The notes below the pieces were generated by a model. That model worked only from the letters and a program-made list of their open reading frames with translations, was not told the DNA's origin and did no database searches. Below, piece by piece: positions 11,577-22,374 of a stretch of 64,000 nucleotides of DNA. The stretch covers positions 62,001 to 126,000 of the forward strand of contig MU266359.1 of assembly GCA_021014945.1 (NCBI GenBank), in the 5' to 3' direction. The DNA comes from Leucogyrophana mollusca. Its lineage: Eukaryota > Basidiomycota > Agaricomycetes > Boletales. Position 1 is the stretch's first letter. Every line of letters starts with the position of its first letter. Both the position numbers and the translations under genes were made by a program.

Positions 11577-12985
11577 TTATCCACGGACCCTTCGCGCTGG
11601 GGCTTGATTACCGGCTGCAATTTTACGCTGGAAGTCCTCATCATAACCAACGCATTTCATGCACCAGACCTGGAGATGCTATATGCCACTGTAATCAATA
11701 TTATAACATTTGGAGTGGCAGCGCAACCGTCACTGACCATTTCACCTCTGTCGTACGCCTGGAGTATTTCGTGTGCAGGGACATCGAACTTCCCGTTCGA
11801 CTCCATCGCAGTTGAAAGCTCGTCCTCGGAGGCCTCGCGGCCAAACCGCTTGCGGAGCACGATACTTGCTCGTACATGTCTACCATACATTCGGAACGAA
11901 AGATTTTGGGCCCAAGTATTCTTGACCTGTGACAGAGCACTAGTAGTTCAGTAACACGACGTCCAAAATTCACAGACGACACCCACAATATCTGTCTGGC
12001 AGCGCCATTCCTCTCCTGTAAGTGCAGGTGCAGGGGTTAGCTGGTACTGCCCAACATAGTGCCACGCGTTATCGCGTAGTCGGACAAGAACGCGTTGTAT
12101 CCGAGGCCAATCTTGAAACGACCTCCAGCTCTCGAAATAGAGTCCAGGGGCCCCTGGCCAGCGAGGAACGGCAGGATTGTACTCGAGGTTGCAAAACATG
12201 AAATCGTTGAGCCCATGAATGTTGACGAATTTCTGCTGAATCCGCGGGAAAGTCCAGATTCTGTTACCACCCCAAGTTGTCGACGTGAAATCTCTGGTGG
12301 TTGTCGCGTCGAGGATTTCTGGCGGTTCCACCTTAATATCATATGTTTCGTATCCGATGAGGGCGAGTCGGCTTTGCACGACGTCGTCACTTATCGCAGC
12401 CTCTTCTTTCACCTTGACCTTGACTTTGGCCTACAGAACGGTCCAAGGTCAGCTAAATGGTATGGGTGGACGAGAATGGCACACACATGCAGAAGAGCGA
12501 AATTCTTCTTTTCTTCTTCTTCTTTGGAATCGAGATCTGGCTTGATGGAGAGCCGGCGCTTCATATCTACTTCCCGTAAAGTAGGAAGGACTACCTCGAC
12601 AGTTGTCCGGAAGGTTCGTCTTCGTTTTTTGGGGGGCCCTTCCCCCACATCCTCCCTTGCAGCCTCCCGCCACACATCGCCATGCAGCAGCTGATCGGGT
12701 TCCGGCTCCCTCTTTACAGTAACTACCTGGGGACCGTTTTTTGCATCATTCAAAGATCAGTGCCACTATCTCTTGACAAGCTAAGATACAGTGCTTACCT
12801 CGGGTGACAAAGTGCTCCCAGAATGTCTGGGAGAGTGCGAATGATCAGGATCAAAAATCGAATACAGATCCTAAAGAATGGTAAGCAGCTAATGCAAAGG
12901 GCCAAAAACCGCATACCGCAACTGGAACAGTTTCGGCCGCGATTTCGAATTCTGGACTAACCTTAGTAGCAGCAGCCAGCGACAT
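11577..12985 (-). CDS. DUF6697-like basidiomycete protein, probably nuclear
   Basis: Function unknown. The start at 12985 gives MSLAAATKVSPEFEIAAET, then short exons reach a Lys/Arg-rich stretch PPKKRRRTF (about 12610-12650) that looks like a nuclear localisation signal. The conserved domain reads TFPRIQQKFVNIHGLNDFMF, then YNPAVPRWPGAPGLYFESW (about 12110-12260), and closes with KCVGYDEDFQRKIAAGNQ after an intron. I recall this arrangement from the basidiomycete domain catalogued as DUF6697. The last intron (gtcagt..tccag) must be removed to reach the KCVGYDEDF exon; without it the frame reads on to a false stop at 11657. The stop is TAA 11577-11579. The product is roughly 330 residues. It diverges from the DUF3421 gene across 416 bp. 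Confidence 0.75.
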
Positions 12986-13328
12986 GCCGCCTTCTGGCCT
13001 GCGGCCACTGATGCAGTAGCTGCAAGAAATTGAAGATGGGCACAGACACTTATTGGACTTGAACTCGACGTTTAAATGCCCACCCCCCGAGTTCGCGGTC
13101 GCGTCGAGACTTCAAGAGTTAATGCGCTGGCCTCATGTGCAGGCTGGGGTGCAAGGATATAATTGACGTAAATTGGTAGCCGATAGACTGCCGCCCGAAG
13201 CTTTTTGAGTTGGTGTTTTCCTCATCGTTGCGCCAGCCCATAAACCATGTGTGATATCATGATGCACCACTGCGAGCTGTGTATAATTGACGCTCTGCAC
13301 TTACAATCCACAACACGACCCTTGGAGA

Positions 13329-13336
13329 TATAAAAA
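13329..13336 (+). promoter_or_regulatory. TATA box of the DUF3421 gene
   Basis: tataaaaa about 66-73 nt upstream of the ATG at 13402, at a spacing usual for fungal core promoters. Confidence 0.5.
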
Positions 13337-13401
13337 GCAAGCCGAGTCGCATGCATGGATCACGATCGTGTACGAAAGTCTCTTGATCTTGATACTCCAC
13401 A

Positions 13402-14058
13402 ATGTCTTCAGTCGATAAATCCAGTGATAGTCCTCCTCCATACTCGAATGCCCGCATGCCGCCGTCAGGGTTTCGCATCCCTCTCACAAATACATCCACG
13501 TTTCCTACAGCTCAGTTTACAAAGAACCCTCCGTGCTATGACGCAGACGGGAACTCCCCCGTGTTCATCGGCTCAGCCATCTTTCCCAACTCAGTCCACC
13601 CTTGCAAGATAGCCCCGGACTTGAATCCGCCCTGCCGTGTTCCGTACGGCGGAACGGAGGTCGAGCACCAAGGACGATTTGACTTGCTCCCGTTCGATCC
13701 CGAAACTATGGAGTTCGTTCCGACCAGTCTTGGTAGAATCCCTCACGGTCGACGGCCCGTCGAGGGTGGATACGAAGAGAATGGGGCGAAGCTCTATCAC
13801 GCCATGTCTTGGATTCGGGGTACAAGAGTCCCAGGGAAGACAGGTGTCCATCTCGTATGTAGATTGACATGTTTATGCCATATTGTTAACCATATCTCAT
13901 CATCCGGGTTCTCTTCTTTTATCAGGGAGGATGTAATATCGCCTTTGGCTGCGAGGAGCATGTTATCACCCGGGGATATGAGATCTTGTATGTCCTCGAC
14001 AGTCAGTGTTCGGCCACACCAGTAAGCTAACAGCCAGAGCAGGTGCTGGAGACTGTAA
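13402..14058 (+). CDS. DUF3421 (DM9-repeat-like) protein
   Basis: Three exons: 13402-13854, 13926-13987 and 14043-14058 (453+62+16 nt), encoding 176 residues. The N-terminal 70 residues are Pro/Ser-rich (SSDSPPPYSNARMPPSG) and look disordered, with no signal peptide. The C-terminal half carries the DUF3421/DM9 pattern: GGYEENGAKLYHAMSWIRG, RVPGKTGVHL, GGCNIAFGCEEHVITRGYEI and a terminal LCWRL. DM9 proteins are known mainly from insects, molluscs and plant-parasitic worms, where some bind mannose; a role here is not known. Splice sites are good (gtatgt..atcag, gtatgt..gagcag) and the frame closes exactly. A TATA box lies upstream. It converges with eIF3e, 222 bp between stops. Confidence 0.8.
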
Positions 14059-14280
14059 CGAACTGCTATGAAATGGCATGATCGATGGCTGATGCATGTA
14101 GATGTGTGTATAATATACTCGTCGGTCAATGAGCCAATGGCGTAAATTTCGGTTCCGACCTTGACTTTGGATATCTTGCATCAAGCCATCATCAGACAGG
14201 CCCTCCTTCGCATCAGTGATCGAGACGATAACTTTGTGAAGTGCACAAGTATACTACTCTTCCGCGAAGTATCTCGACCA

Positions 14281-15903
14281 TCACCGAGCACCTTCAACAA
14301 CCGCAGGCTGTGCCTGATTAGGAGGTACGGCAGGCTGTGGTTGGAGCATTCCCGCGCCCATAGCTTGGGTTCGGAAAGCGAGTCCACGCGTCTTCTCAAT
14401 GACAGTTTGATAAACCGGAACAGGTGAGCGATGGATCTCGATAACGTTCTGGAGATCCCAACAAAGTTGAGCATATTGCGGTGATGAACGTGGTAAGGGG
14501 TGAGCGGCACCGTACCTTCTCGAGATCGATCTTTGCATCTGCACCCATGCGCGTTTCGCGGATGAGGTTGACGATCCATTTCTCGCCTTCATCTGCCGAG
14601 AGATTTAATCTCGCAGACAAATCCCTGAGAAGTGACACGTGGATATCAGATATAAGCCGATTAGTGTGGGGCTCCAACGATCACCTACCCAATGTCAATC
14701 CTCTGGTGTATACGGCAGTACGCTTCACTGATCAAGTAGCGCGCGTTATCCAGGAATTCTTCCCGGAATTCTCCCAAGAAGAAGTCGTCTCCCACGACGC
14801 GCTCTGCAAGGGTCAGCTCCCGCTGTGCGGCCTCAAAATCGAATTCGACGTAGAGCTCCTTAAGGAATGAAGTGACAGGATCCTGATATTGATACTCTTC
14901 TGTTTGAATGACCTTGACGATCTCACGTATCGAGTGCCGCACGCGTGACGAGGCACTGGCGCCACCTGCAGAGGATTTGCGTGACAGGATGGCTGCAGTT
15001 GTGATATAGCGCAGGATCCATGGGCAGGATGTTTGGATGGTATTAAGGTATGTGGGAGACATGAATGTCTCCAAGAGGAGGGTCCGGCCTTGCGGGTGAT
15101 TGAAGTAGACGAAGAGGGACCAGTGGACTAGCCATGTCCGGGAGTGCAGCTGGGTGAGGGCAGCGGGTTCGGCAGACGCTGTCAGGAGCGAGGCGGGTGA
15201 TCGCGAATCGACAACATCGCGGAGGGTGTTGAGCTCCTCAAGAGCTGTATCCCATTTTCCAGTGAGGATGTCCGAGGCGAGTTTTCCCCAGTGGGCGGAG
15301 GTATTGAGATCGTTATCGGTCGATAGTACACGGAAATGGTACAAGTAGTCTGCAGCTCCGCTGTAGTTGCCATACGTGTATTGGAATTGCCCGAAATTGT
15401 ACAATGCGGTTATTTGTTCGAGAGTGAGCTGAGACGCGGAAAGATCAATGTGTGGCCGCTGAACCGCCGGAGCAACATACATTATAATTGTCTTTTAGGT
15501 ACTGCAGATTTTGGTTTTTGTCCTGACGCAGAGCTTGTGCAACGTCCGGATTTTCGATTACGTCCAGGACGGCCTGAGCCTCCTGCTGCAGGCGCTCGTT
15601 TGTTGATACGGCCTTTTCACGCTTCCCAGAGAATTCTAGTGGCACCCGAAGCTACAGATCATCACATTGGTTTCAAAAAGACTATATGCACATACCCTCA
15701 GGAATCTCTTCGTCGGGATGCAATTGTTCGAACAAGCTGACAGCGTAGTCCACCATATTCGTGCCCTTGGCGAGTTCATACTGAGCAGTCTGGACTTGTT
15801 CTACCGGGAAATAAGCGGTTTCAACGAGATGAGCAAGCAGGGGGAAGGCCAAATGACGATCCAAGTACGGTATGATCGTCTTCGACAGATCGTATTCCGC
15901 CAT
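14281..15903 (-). CDS. eIF3e: Translation initiation factor eIF3 subunit e (Int6)
   Basis: PCI-domain subunit of the eIF3 scaffold that brings mRNA and initiator tRNA to the 40S ribosome. The start at 15903 gives [20 protein letters not shown], the conserved Int6 N-terminus. Next come [20 protein letters not shown], then a 52-nt intron (gtatgt..tctcag), and [20 protein letters not shown] and [18 protein letters not shown]. The PCI region (about 14430-14700) includes [20 protein letters not shown] and [20 protein letters not shown]. The C-terminus is Gln/Pro-rich and ends at TGA 14281-14283. Its start lies 164 bp from the MPDU1 start on the other strand, so the two probably share a bidirectional promoter. 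Confidence 0.95.
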
Positions 15904-16067
15904 TTTGTGGGTTAATCAGTGATCCTCGAGGAGGGGAAAGGTGTTGCAGAGAAATTTTGTGTCGCTCGAAACGGAAATTTCGCACAGCCACAACGCATGT
16001 CGATGCTGTTGCAGCCTCACTATTATTTAATAATTGTTTGTTAACTATCTACCCTACCACAACGACG

Positions 16068-17077
16068 ATGACAGCCATAACACAGAATCTGCCTTGGTTT
16101 ATATCCGACCTGGGTGTCTCGATTATTGGACAAGTGATTATTCAACATATAATCTTGGTCGTGTGCACTGACTTTTGGACAGAAATGTTACACCTCCCTG
16201 GTCGAGAACCTGAACATTGGGGACGTGGACTGCCTCAAATACTCGCTCTCTAAAGGCTTGGGCCTCGGTATCGTAGTCGGAGGCTCTATCATGAAAGTTC
16301 CTCAGTTGATGCTTAGTGAGCATCCTCCCAAGTTTTACTCTGATTTATGATGGTAAACGTGCTCCAGTTTTGAACGCGCGGTCCGCTCGTGGCCTGTCTC
16401 TTCCCGCATACGTGCTCGAAACGCTAGCATACGCTATCACCACCACCTACTCGTTTCGAAACAACTTTCCCTTCTCCACCTACGGAGAAAATCTTTTCCT
16501 TACACTCCAGAATACCATAATAACCCTCCTAATCATATACTACCCAACTGCGTCGCCAAGAAAATCGCAAAACGTGTCCTCGCATCTCACAATTGCTACT
16601 GTCGCAACCGCCGCATCGGCACTCGCACTCTACGTATTTCCCAAGGAGGTGCTCTCCGTCCTCCAGTTGGCGACGCTCCCACTATCTCTCTTTTCCAAGC
16701 TCCCTCAAATCAGACAGAACTCCCGCGCTCAATCCACGGGCCAGCTCTCTGCTTTCGCTGTGGTTTCGCAAATCGCAGGGTGCCTCGCCCGCCTCTTCAC
16801 AACTGCCACCGAGGTTGGCGACCTCATCGTGACAGCGGGGTTCGCCCTTGCACTTGTGCTAAATATCGTATTAGGCGCGCAACTCTGGATGTATTGGGGC
16901 AAGGAAGAGAAAGTGGACTTTGAAATGACGCATATTGGCGCTGTCAGTGAGAAGCAGGAGCAATGGGTTCCAGAGAGACAGAGCAGGGTTGATGTTGTGG
17001 TAACGCCCAAGTCGCCTGTCCCGCGCCATATGACAGCGTCGCCTTCGGGGAGGAAGTGGGCACGGAAAGTTGACTAG
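16068..17077 (+). CDS. MPDU1: Mannose-P-dolichol utilization defect 1 homologue (PQ-loop membrane protein)
   Basis: ER multi-spanning protein needed for use of dolichol-linked sugars in N-glycosylation and GPI synthesis. Exon 1 starts at 16068 (MTAITQNLPWFISDLGVSII). After an intron comes KYSLSKGLGLGIVVGGSIMK with the first PQ-loop (KVPQLML). A second intron rejoins at LNARSARGLSLPAYVLETLA. Several hydrophobic segments follow (LFLTLQNTIITLLIIYY, TIATVATAASALALYVF), then the second PQ-loop LFSKLPQIRQNSRAQSTGQL and AGFALALVLNIVLGAQLWMY. The cytosolic tail is basic and ends in RKWARKVD. Spacing of the PQ motifs and length (about 290 residues) fit the family. It converges with the unknown gene at 17191, 113 bp away. 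Confidence 0.9.
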
Positions 17078-17190
17078 TCCATCCTCTGTTTACTTATTTA
17101 TTATGTACCCTTGAGTAGCATCATGGATTGGTTGACTCCCCGATCGGCTTGTTCATGAGTATCATAGGACACGTATTCAAGAAAATACGG

Positions 17191-18808
17191 TCAGCTTTTT
17201 AGTTTTTGACTATCCTCCCACTCCCGCCACCACACTGGGGTAAAAGTGGCGCGAGCCTTCTCTGCCGCCTCTTGACGACTTCGCTGAGCCTTGGAAAACT
17301 CCTCTAAGCCAGCGGCCGCAAGACTCACGACTTTTTGGACGTCTGGAGACTCCCCTGGCCCCGCGCGTCGTGACGTTTCCGTCAAATCCACTCCAACAGA
17401 CGAAATTTTCTGTGGGCAATGTCAATGAATACTTCGCAAGGAGGGCTCCCCGGTGGCATTTACCTTCACCGTATCTTTAATACGAAGCAAGTCCTCTCCA
17501 GATTCGATCCACCGACGAACCCACCGTAACTCATCGCCGATCCATTGGCGAACTCTCGGGTCTTCCATATCAATCGCTTTACCACTGGACAACATTTCTG
17601 TTGCACCTCGCGCGGTGATCTGGTCATTGAGCCATGATTCTAGCGTCGACGAAGCCACCTCGTCATATAGTGGAGACAACACCCTGGGGTTGACGAAAGA
17701 CGACGGATTACCGCCTAAAAATAGGTAGTCGTACCCGATGTGTTCTTCGAGTTTGGCCATGATGTTCTTTTCCGGGTCGTCGGATATGGTTTGCATGAAA
17801 AACCGCCCCTGTGTACGGAAAGGACTTAGTCCTTGTAGAACGATCACCAAACAATGCACCCACTGGCTTCGAGTGTGCTTGTATAACGAATGTATTCCGA
17901 AATGGCGCCACAGTCTCGTATTGGGCGATATAAAGTGGCATAAGGACAGGATATGCAGCGAACTGTTTGAGATATAAGACAAATATAAGACAAGGTTAGT
18001 ATGTGGAGAGGACAGATATACCAGGTTCGGTTTTACGGAAGAGGGGTCGAAGCGTACACCATCGTGGATGGTAGCCTGCTTGAAGGACAAGTTTCGTGCT
18101 TTGTCGAGCAAGGAGAACGGACTGGTGGTGTAAGGTAGACATAGAATGTCAGAACCGTGCTGCTTCGTTAGACTCTGGGAGAAAGGGACAGCCTGTTCAG
18201 GGCTCATATTTTCGTCTCGGAAGGCAAGCCTCCCAAGCAGATCAAACGGACACCCTTTGAGGATATGAGGAAAAGTATATTTCACAGACCCTGTTGAAGC
18301 TTGCCTGGAACGTATCTGAATGGATTACTTAGCAAGGGTGATCAATAATGCGGAAAATCGAAGCAGACATACGAGTTGGTGAAATCAACAGTGAAGTTAT
18401 GCTAGTGTGGTGTCACTACAACATGATACAGGCCAAACTCAACCACTCACTTGCTGCGAGCTCTCCGAGTCCTGTGGAGACAACCAGACTTTGGCTTCAA
18501 CCTCGGCATCAACAATCCATGCCGGGTAATAAATCGCCTGGATGCGGTCGGGCTGTATTGGTTTGAATCCAGAGGCTGGGAAGTACTTTGCGCAGACTGA
18601 GCTTATGAAGCCCTTGAACACGGTTAACGAGGACGCGGCTGGCGCCACATGCGTGATTGCATCATCCTTCGAGAATGCAAAGGGGAAAGCTAATGAAAAG
18701 GCAGTAATTTCAATGTCAGACTTGAAAGGTGGGTGTATAGTGGAGTTGGGTGACCTCTGACTTTTGAGTTATAACTAAAGGCTGCGTTGGCGTAGCACCT
18801 GCGCCCAT
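17191..18808 (-). CDS. Conserved protein of unknown function, possibly mitochondrial
   Basis: I do not recognise the family. The likely start at 18808 gives MGAGATPTQPLVITQKSE; an in-frame upstream start near 18961 is possible. Exons then read DDAITHVAPAASSLTVFKGF, IQAIYYPAWIVDAEVEAKVW (about 18480-18545), FDLLGRLAFRDENMSPEQAV (about 18180-18245) and FAAYPVLMPLYIAQYETVAP (about 17890-17965). The last part has GYDYLFLGGNPSSFVNPRVL and a charged tail FTPVWWREWEDSQKLKS. There is no clear signal peptide or transmembrane helix, although the tryptophan-rich motifs look conserved rather than random. The start is 224 bp from the divergent ER DnaJ gene, which hints at shared control only. Confidence 0.65.
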
Positions 18809-19032
18809 GCCGATTGCGGTACACAATGAAAGGACGAGGATATCGGCGAAACATGGGGAAAGAAATAGGTGCGGTTTCTCAGTGCCAACTATAAACGTTC
18901 CGCAAAAGGTAACCTGTATTGGTCCGAGCCACGTGGGAAGAGATATACGTGGTCTACACATTTTGAAGTGCTCTCTTCATTGAGCAACCGACCGTCTAGA
19001 GGTCGATATTCCTCCCTTCGATTCAGCGTACG

Positions 19033-20718
19033 ATGTATTCGGCTTCGTGTCTTTTGATTCTTGCATTAACCCTTGCTGTGCTCGTGAATGCCGCAGACCT
19101 TTACAAAACCCTAGAGCGTCAGTCCAAGGCGCGCACATACTCGTCCCGGTTATCTCTGAACTGACGAACCACATGAATAGTTTCGAGGCATGCCTCAGAC
19201 CAGGATATTCGCAAGGCTTACAAGCGTTTAAGCCGAAAGTATCACCCCGACAAAAACAAGGATCCAGGGGCGGAGGAGAAATTCGTCGAGATCGCACATG
19301 GTATGTATGATGTATCCTGTTCATCCGCCTGTCGTTAAATGATTGGACATTATAGCCTACGAGGTTCTTTCAGATCAGGAAGTGAGCCTAATAGTGCAGT
19401 CCCGACGTCATTCTTGCTTATATTCTGCAGAAACGTCAAATATATGATCGCCATGGCGAGGTGAGTCTTTCCGGCCCAAAGTGCCCTCGACGTCCTGCCA
19501 GTGAGGGAGGATCCTGAGCTAACTACCATCCCCCACCCCGCAGGAAGGCTTGAGGGCCCATGAAGGGGGCCAGGGCTTTCATGCTAATCCTTTTGATATG
19601 TTTTCAAGCTTCTTCGGTGGTGGTTGTGAGTGTGAACCGTTTTCGTTCCGTTCTCTGAGCTGAGGAAAATTGTAGTCGCTGCGCAGCAGCAGACTCGTAG
19701 AGGACCTACTGTCATCATGGACTTCGAGGTTTCGCTCGCGGACATGTAGGTCTATTCAATACTTGCGTTTTTGAAGGACTAAGTCGCGTCTGCAGGTATA
19801 AAGGTTCCAGCATTGACGTATGTATTCATTGCGGGTCTGCGTTTGACACACCCTTACGAAACATTACTTTACTAGTTCATGATGAAGAAAAATGTCCTCT
19901 GTGACCACTGTCGAGGAACCGGCGCCGCGTCGGACGGAGATATTCATGCATGTTCTGGATGCGGTGGATCTGGAGTCAAAATTGTCAAACAACAAATCTT
20001 CCCCGGTATGTTCGCGCAAAGTCAGCAGACATGCAACGAATGTGGAGGCCGTGGGCGAGTCATTGTTAAGAAGTGTCCTCACTGCGGCGGGGGGAAAGTC
20101 GTCGACCACACCGGTCATCATACGCTTGAGGTTGAGCCTGGAATGCCGGAGGGATACGAAGTCATATTTGAGGGGGCAGGCGACGAGAGTCCAGATTGGG
20201 AAGCTGGGGATGTTATTTTGAGGGTGAGAAGTGCCAAAGAGGAAGGAGGTTGGCGAAGGAAGGAGAGTAGTTTATATTGGAAGGAGACCATCGGTGTCGC
20301 AGAGGTATGCGTTATGGTTGATTGGGCTATTCGTTGGACTAACCCACATTTGCAAGGCGCTACTCGGGTTTCAGCGGAATATTACCCATCTGGATGGACA
20401 CGTTATCGAAGTGGATCGCAAGGGAGTGACACAGCCAGGTGACATCTCTGTCCACCGTCCTATCTGAGGCCAGTATCTAAGCGTCATCGCAGGTTTCGTT
20501 CAGACTATAGATGGCGAGGGGATGCCCCATTTCCAACAGTCAACACACGGTGACCTTTATATAGAGTATAATGTCGTTTTCCCTGTGGAGTTGAGCCCCG
20601 AGATGCGGCGAAGTAAGTCATTCCTGGTATCGTCGCGCAGTCTCGGAATCTGACCAGTTATGCAGAACTCGCAGAGGCTTTTTATGGGCCGGCCCACCAT
20701 GGTAGAGACGAACTATAG
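19033..20718 (+). CDS. SCJ1: ER-luminal DnaJ/Hsp40 co-chaperone (Scj1/ERdj type)
   Basis: Type I J-protein that delivers unfolded clients to ER Hsp70 (BiP/Kar2). Start ATG 19033 opens a signal peptide ([20 protein letters not shown]). The J domain is spread over several short exons: ADLYKTLE, then [20 protein letters not shown] with the HPD motif (about 19200-19260), and AYEVLSDQ. A Gly/Phe region ([11 protein letters not shown]) precedes the zinc-finger domain with four CxxCxGxG-type motifs: [24 protein letters not shown] and CPHCGGGK (about 19900-20090). C-terminal substrate-binding domains follow ([20 protein letters not shown]). The protein ends HGRDEL at TAG 20716-20718; RDEL is an HDEL/KDEL-type ER retrieval signal. 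Introns are short and numerous. Confidence 0.93.
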
Positions 20719-22374
20719 ACTTGTATCTGGGTACTCTAATAGTCTCAATGTTAGCATATTATCCCGTCCTTCGCGTCAACCCTCGTGATGGCAGCGTGCT
20801 TCGTCAGCACACTCAGTGGAACTCAGCCACAAAGCAGAGACTTGGCACCTTTTGGTGCTACTTTGCACATGCCTCTCTACTAGCTATGGGCCGGTTCAGA
20901 ACTCCAGTGCCTGCAGATGGTTCTCCATCCAAGCGCCCGAGTGTGGTTGCTGAGCCCCTAAGGATAAGTAAGATAGTCTGGGGGAAGGGCCGTGCGAAAC
21001 ACTTGCCCTAAACTAAGTTTGACGTGCTATATAAGTGCAAATCTTAGCTTGGATCATCTCTTTGGGAGACCCCATTGGCTTGGACGGCAGATTGTAGGTC
21101 AGTGTGGATCAATCCGCCATTGGAGTAATTGATGCTTAAAGACCGTGATACTCCAGTCTAGTCGATGTTCATTGCTTTACGAACTCGTAGTGTGATGAAA
21201 GGGCGCTTGACTGCTGTGGCGGATCTTGGGCCATGTACCTTGTGTGATATATTATGGTGGGTGTCCCGCATGCTTACCTTGTTCATTCTATCTCACAAGG
21301 TAGATCGCTTAGTTGCGCAGGGTCATTGTAGATGACGTTGAGACGTCGTCTTGATCGCTGACCTTCTGGGTCGGCAGCTGGTAAGTCCGTTTCTCTTTCC
21401 GTGGTGGGCACTAATCGCTCATCAATGTTTGCTGCAGTTTCAGTGCGATAGATGTTGCTGCAAGGGTGTTGTCCATGATTCAGAGCACGAATGATTCCTG
21501 CCCAGTTTGTGCGGTGAATTTATCGGCGACTCTAGTTTCTGGAGAGCCTCGCAAGCGACACACTTCGTGCTGTTTGCACGGGTTTGACCCGTAGTACCTC
21601 AAATTAATTAACCCAGGACAAAATCCTCGAGGAGAACGACATTTGGCGATGATTTCGGTCGTCGCCGAAGGAAGTTTAATTCGAGCCTATGTATCACTTG
21701 GTCAAGCGTTGATATATAGCGATTCCGATCTCCATACGTATTCATTCCACCCTGTTCCTTCTGATATCCGAGGTTCTGAGCAACTTGTGAGATTCACCCG
21801 AAGTCCACTTGTTCACGTCGAAGGGTCAGTCACTACACACGGCCCCCCAAGCGCCGCCACCGACCTGGAGTTTGGGGTGCACGAGCAAGGAGCATTGTAG
21901 GAGTGATCGTTCGTTCTTGCTTTCCCAGCTTGTTCGTCGCAGCATGGGGAGACTAGCAGCAGTAGGCGCTAGTAGTTGCACCGAGTGCATCGTTCTCGAT
22001 CACTATTGTCCAAAGCTTAGTTCATATACTCTGGAATCTTGCCAAACCGTGCAGCAACACCAGAACACCCTTCGACCGAGGCCCAGTAACTCTTGAGCTT
22101 GAACGCAGACTCTGGGTTCACAGCGTAAGGCGGCACTCATCATCCCATATAAGCGACGATGACCCAGCGAATATGCGGTTAGCGGGAGGCCCCCGCGAAT
22201 GCTATAACTGGCACGGACAGGCGGCGTCTCATGGTGGTGAAAGGTTTGAGGACGCGCTTCTACAACGTACTAAAGACGTGAATAGGATGTGATGTAGATA
22301 CAAGTAATGCAGATGCAGATGCAATAGGGGACATGAGATTATGCCTAAGCGGGAATGAGATCGATCAGAGAGTG
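20719..22374. other. Intergenic, no supported gene
   Basis: A 1.65 kb gap between SCJ1 and the end of CUL3. The best open frame is 21643-21900 plus (about 80 codons), which lacks motifs and clear splice partners. I see no RNA gene. Confidence 0.5.

Noticed and set aside
11532..11954. 140-codon plus-strand frame
   Set aside because: Lies antisense to the 3' exons of the DUF6697-like gene; a shadow frame.
12095..12694. 199-codon plus-strand frame
   Set aside because: Antisense to the conserved domain exon of the DUF6697-like gene.
15445..15482. Apparent frameshift in eIF3e between LQYLKDNYN and the following block
   Set aside because: Explained by a 52-nt intron (gtatgt..tctcag) that restores frame and the family sequence.
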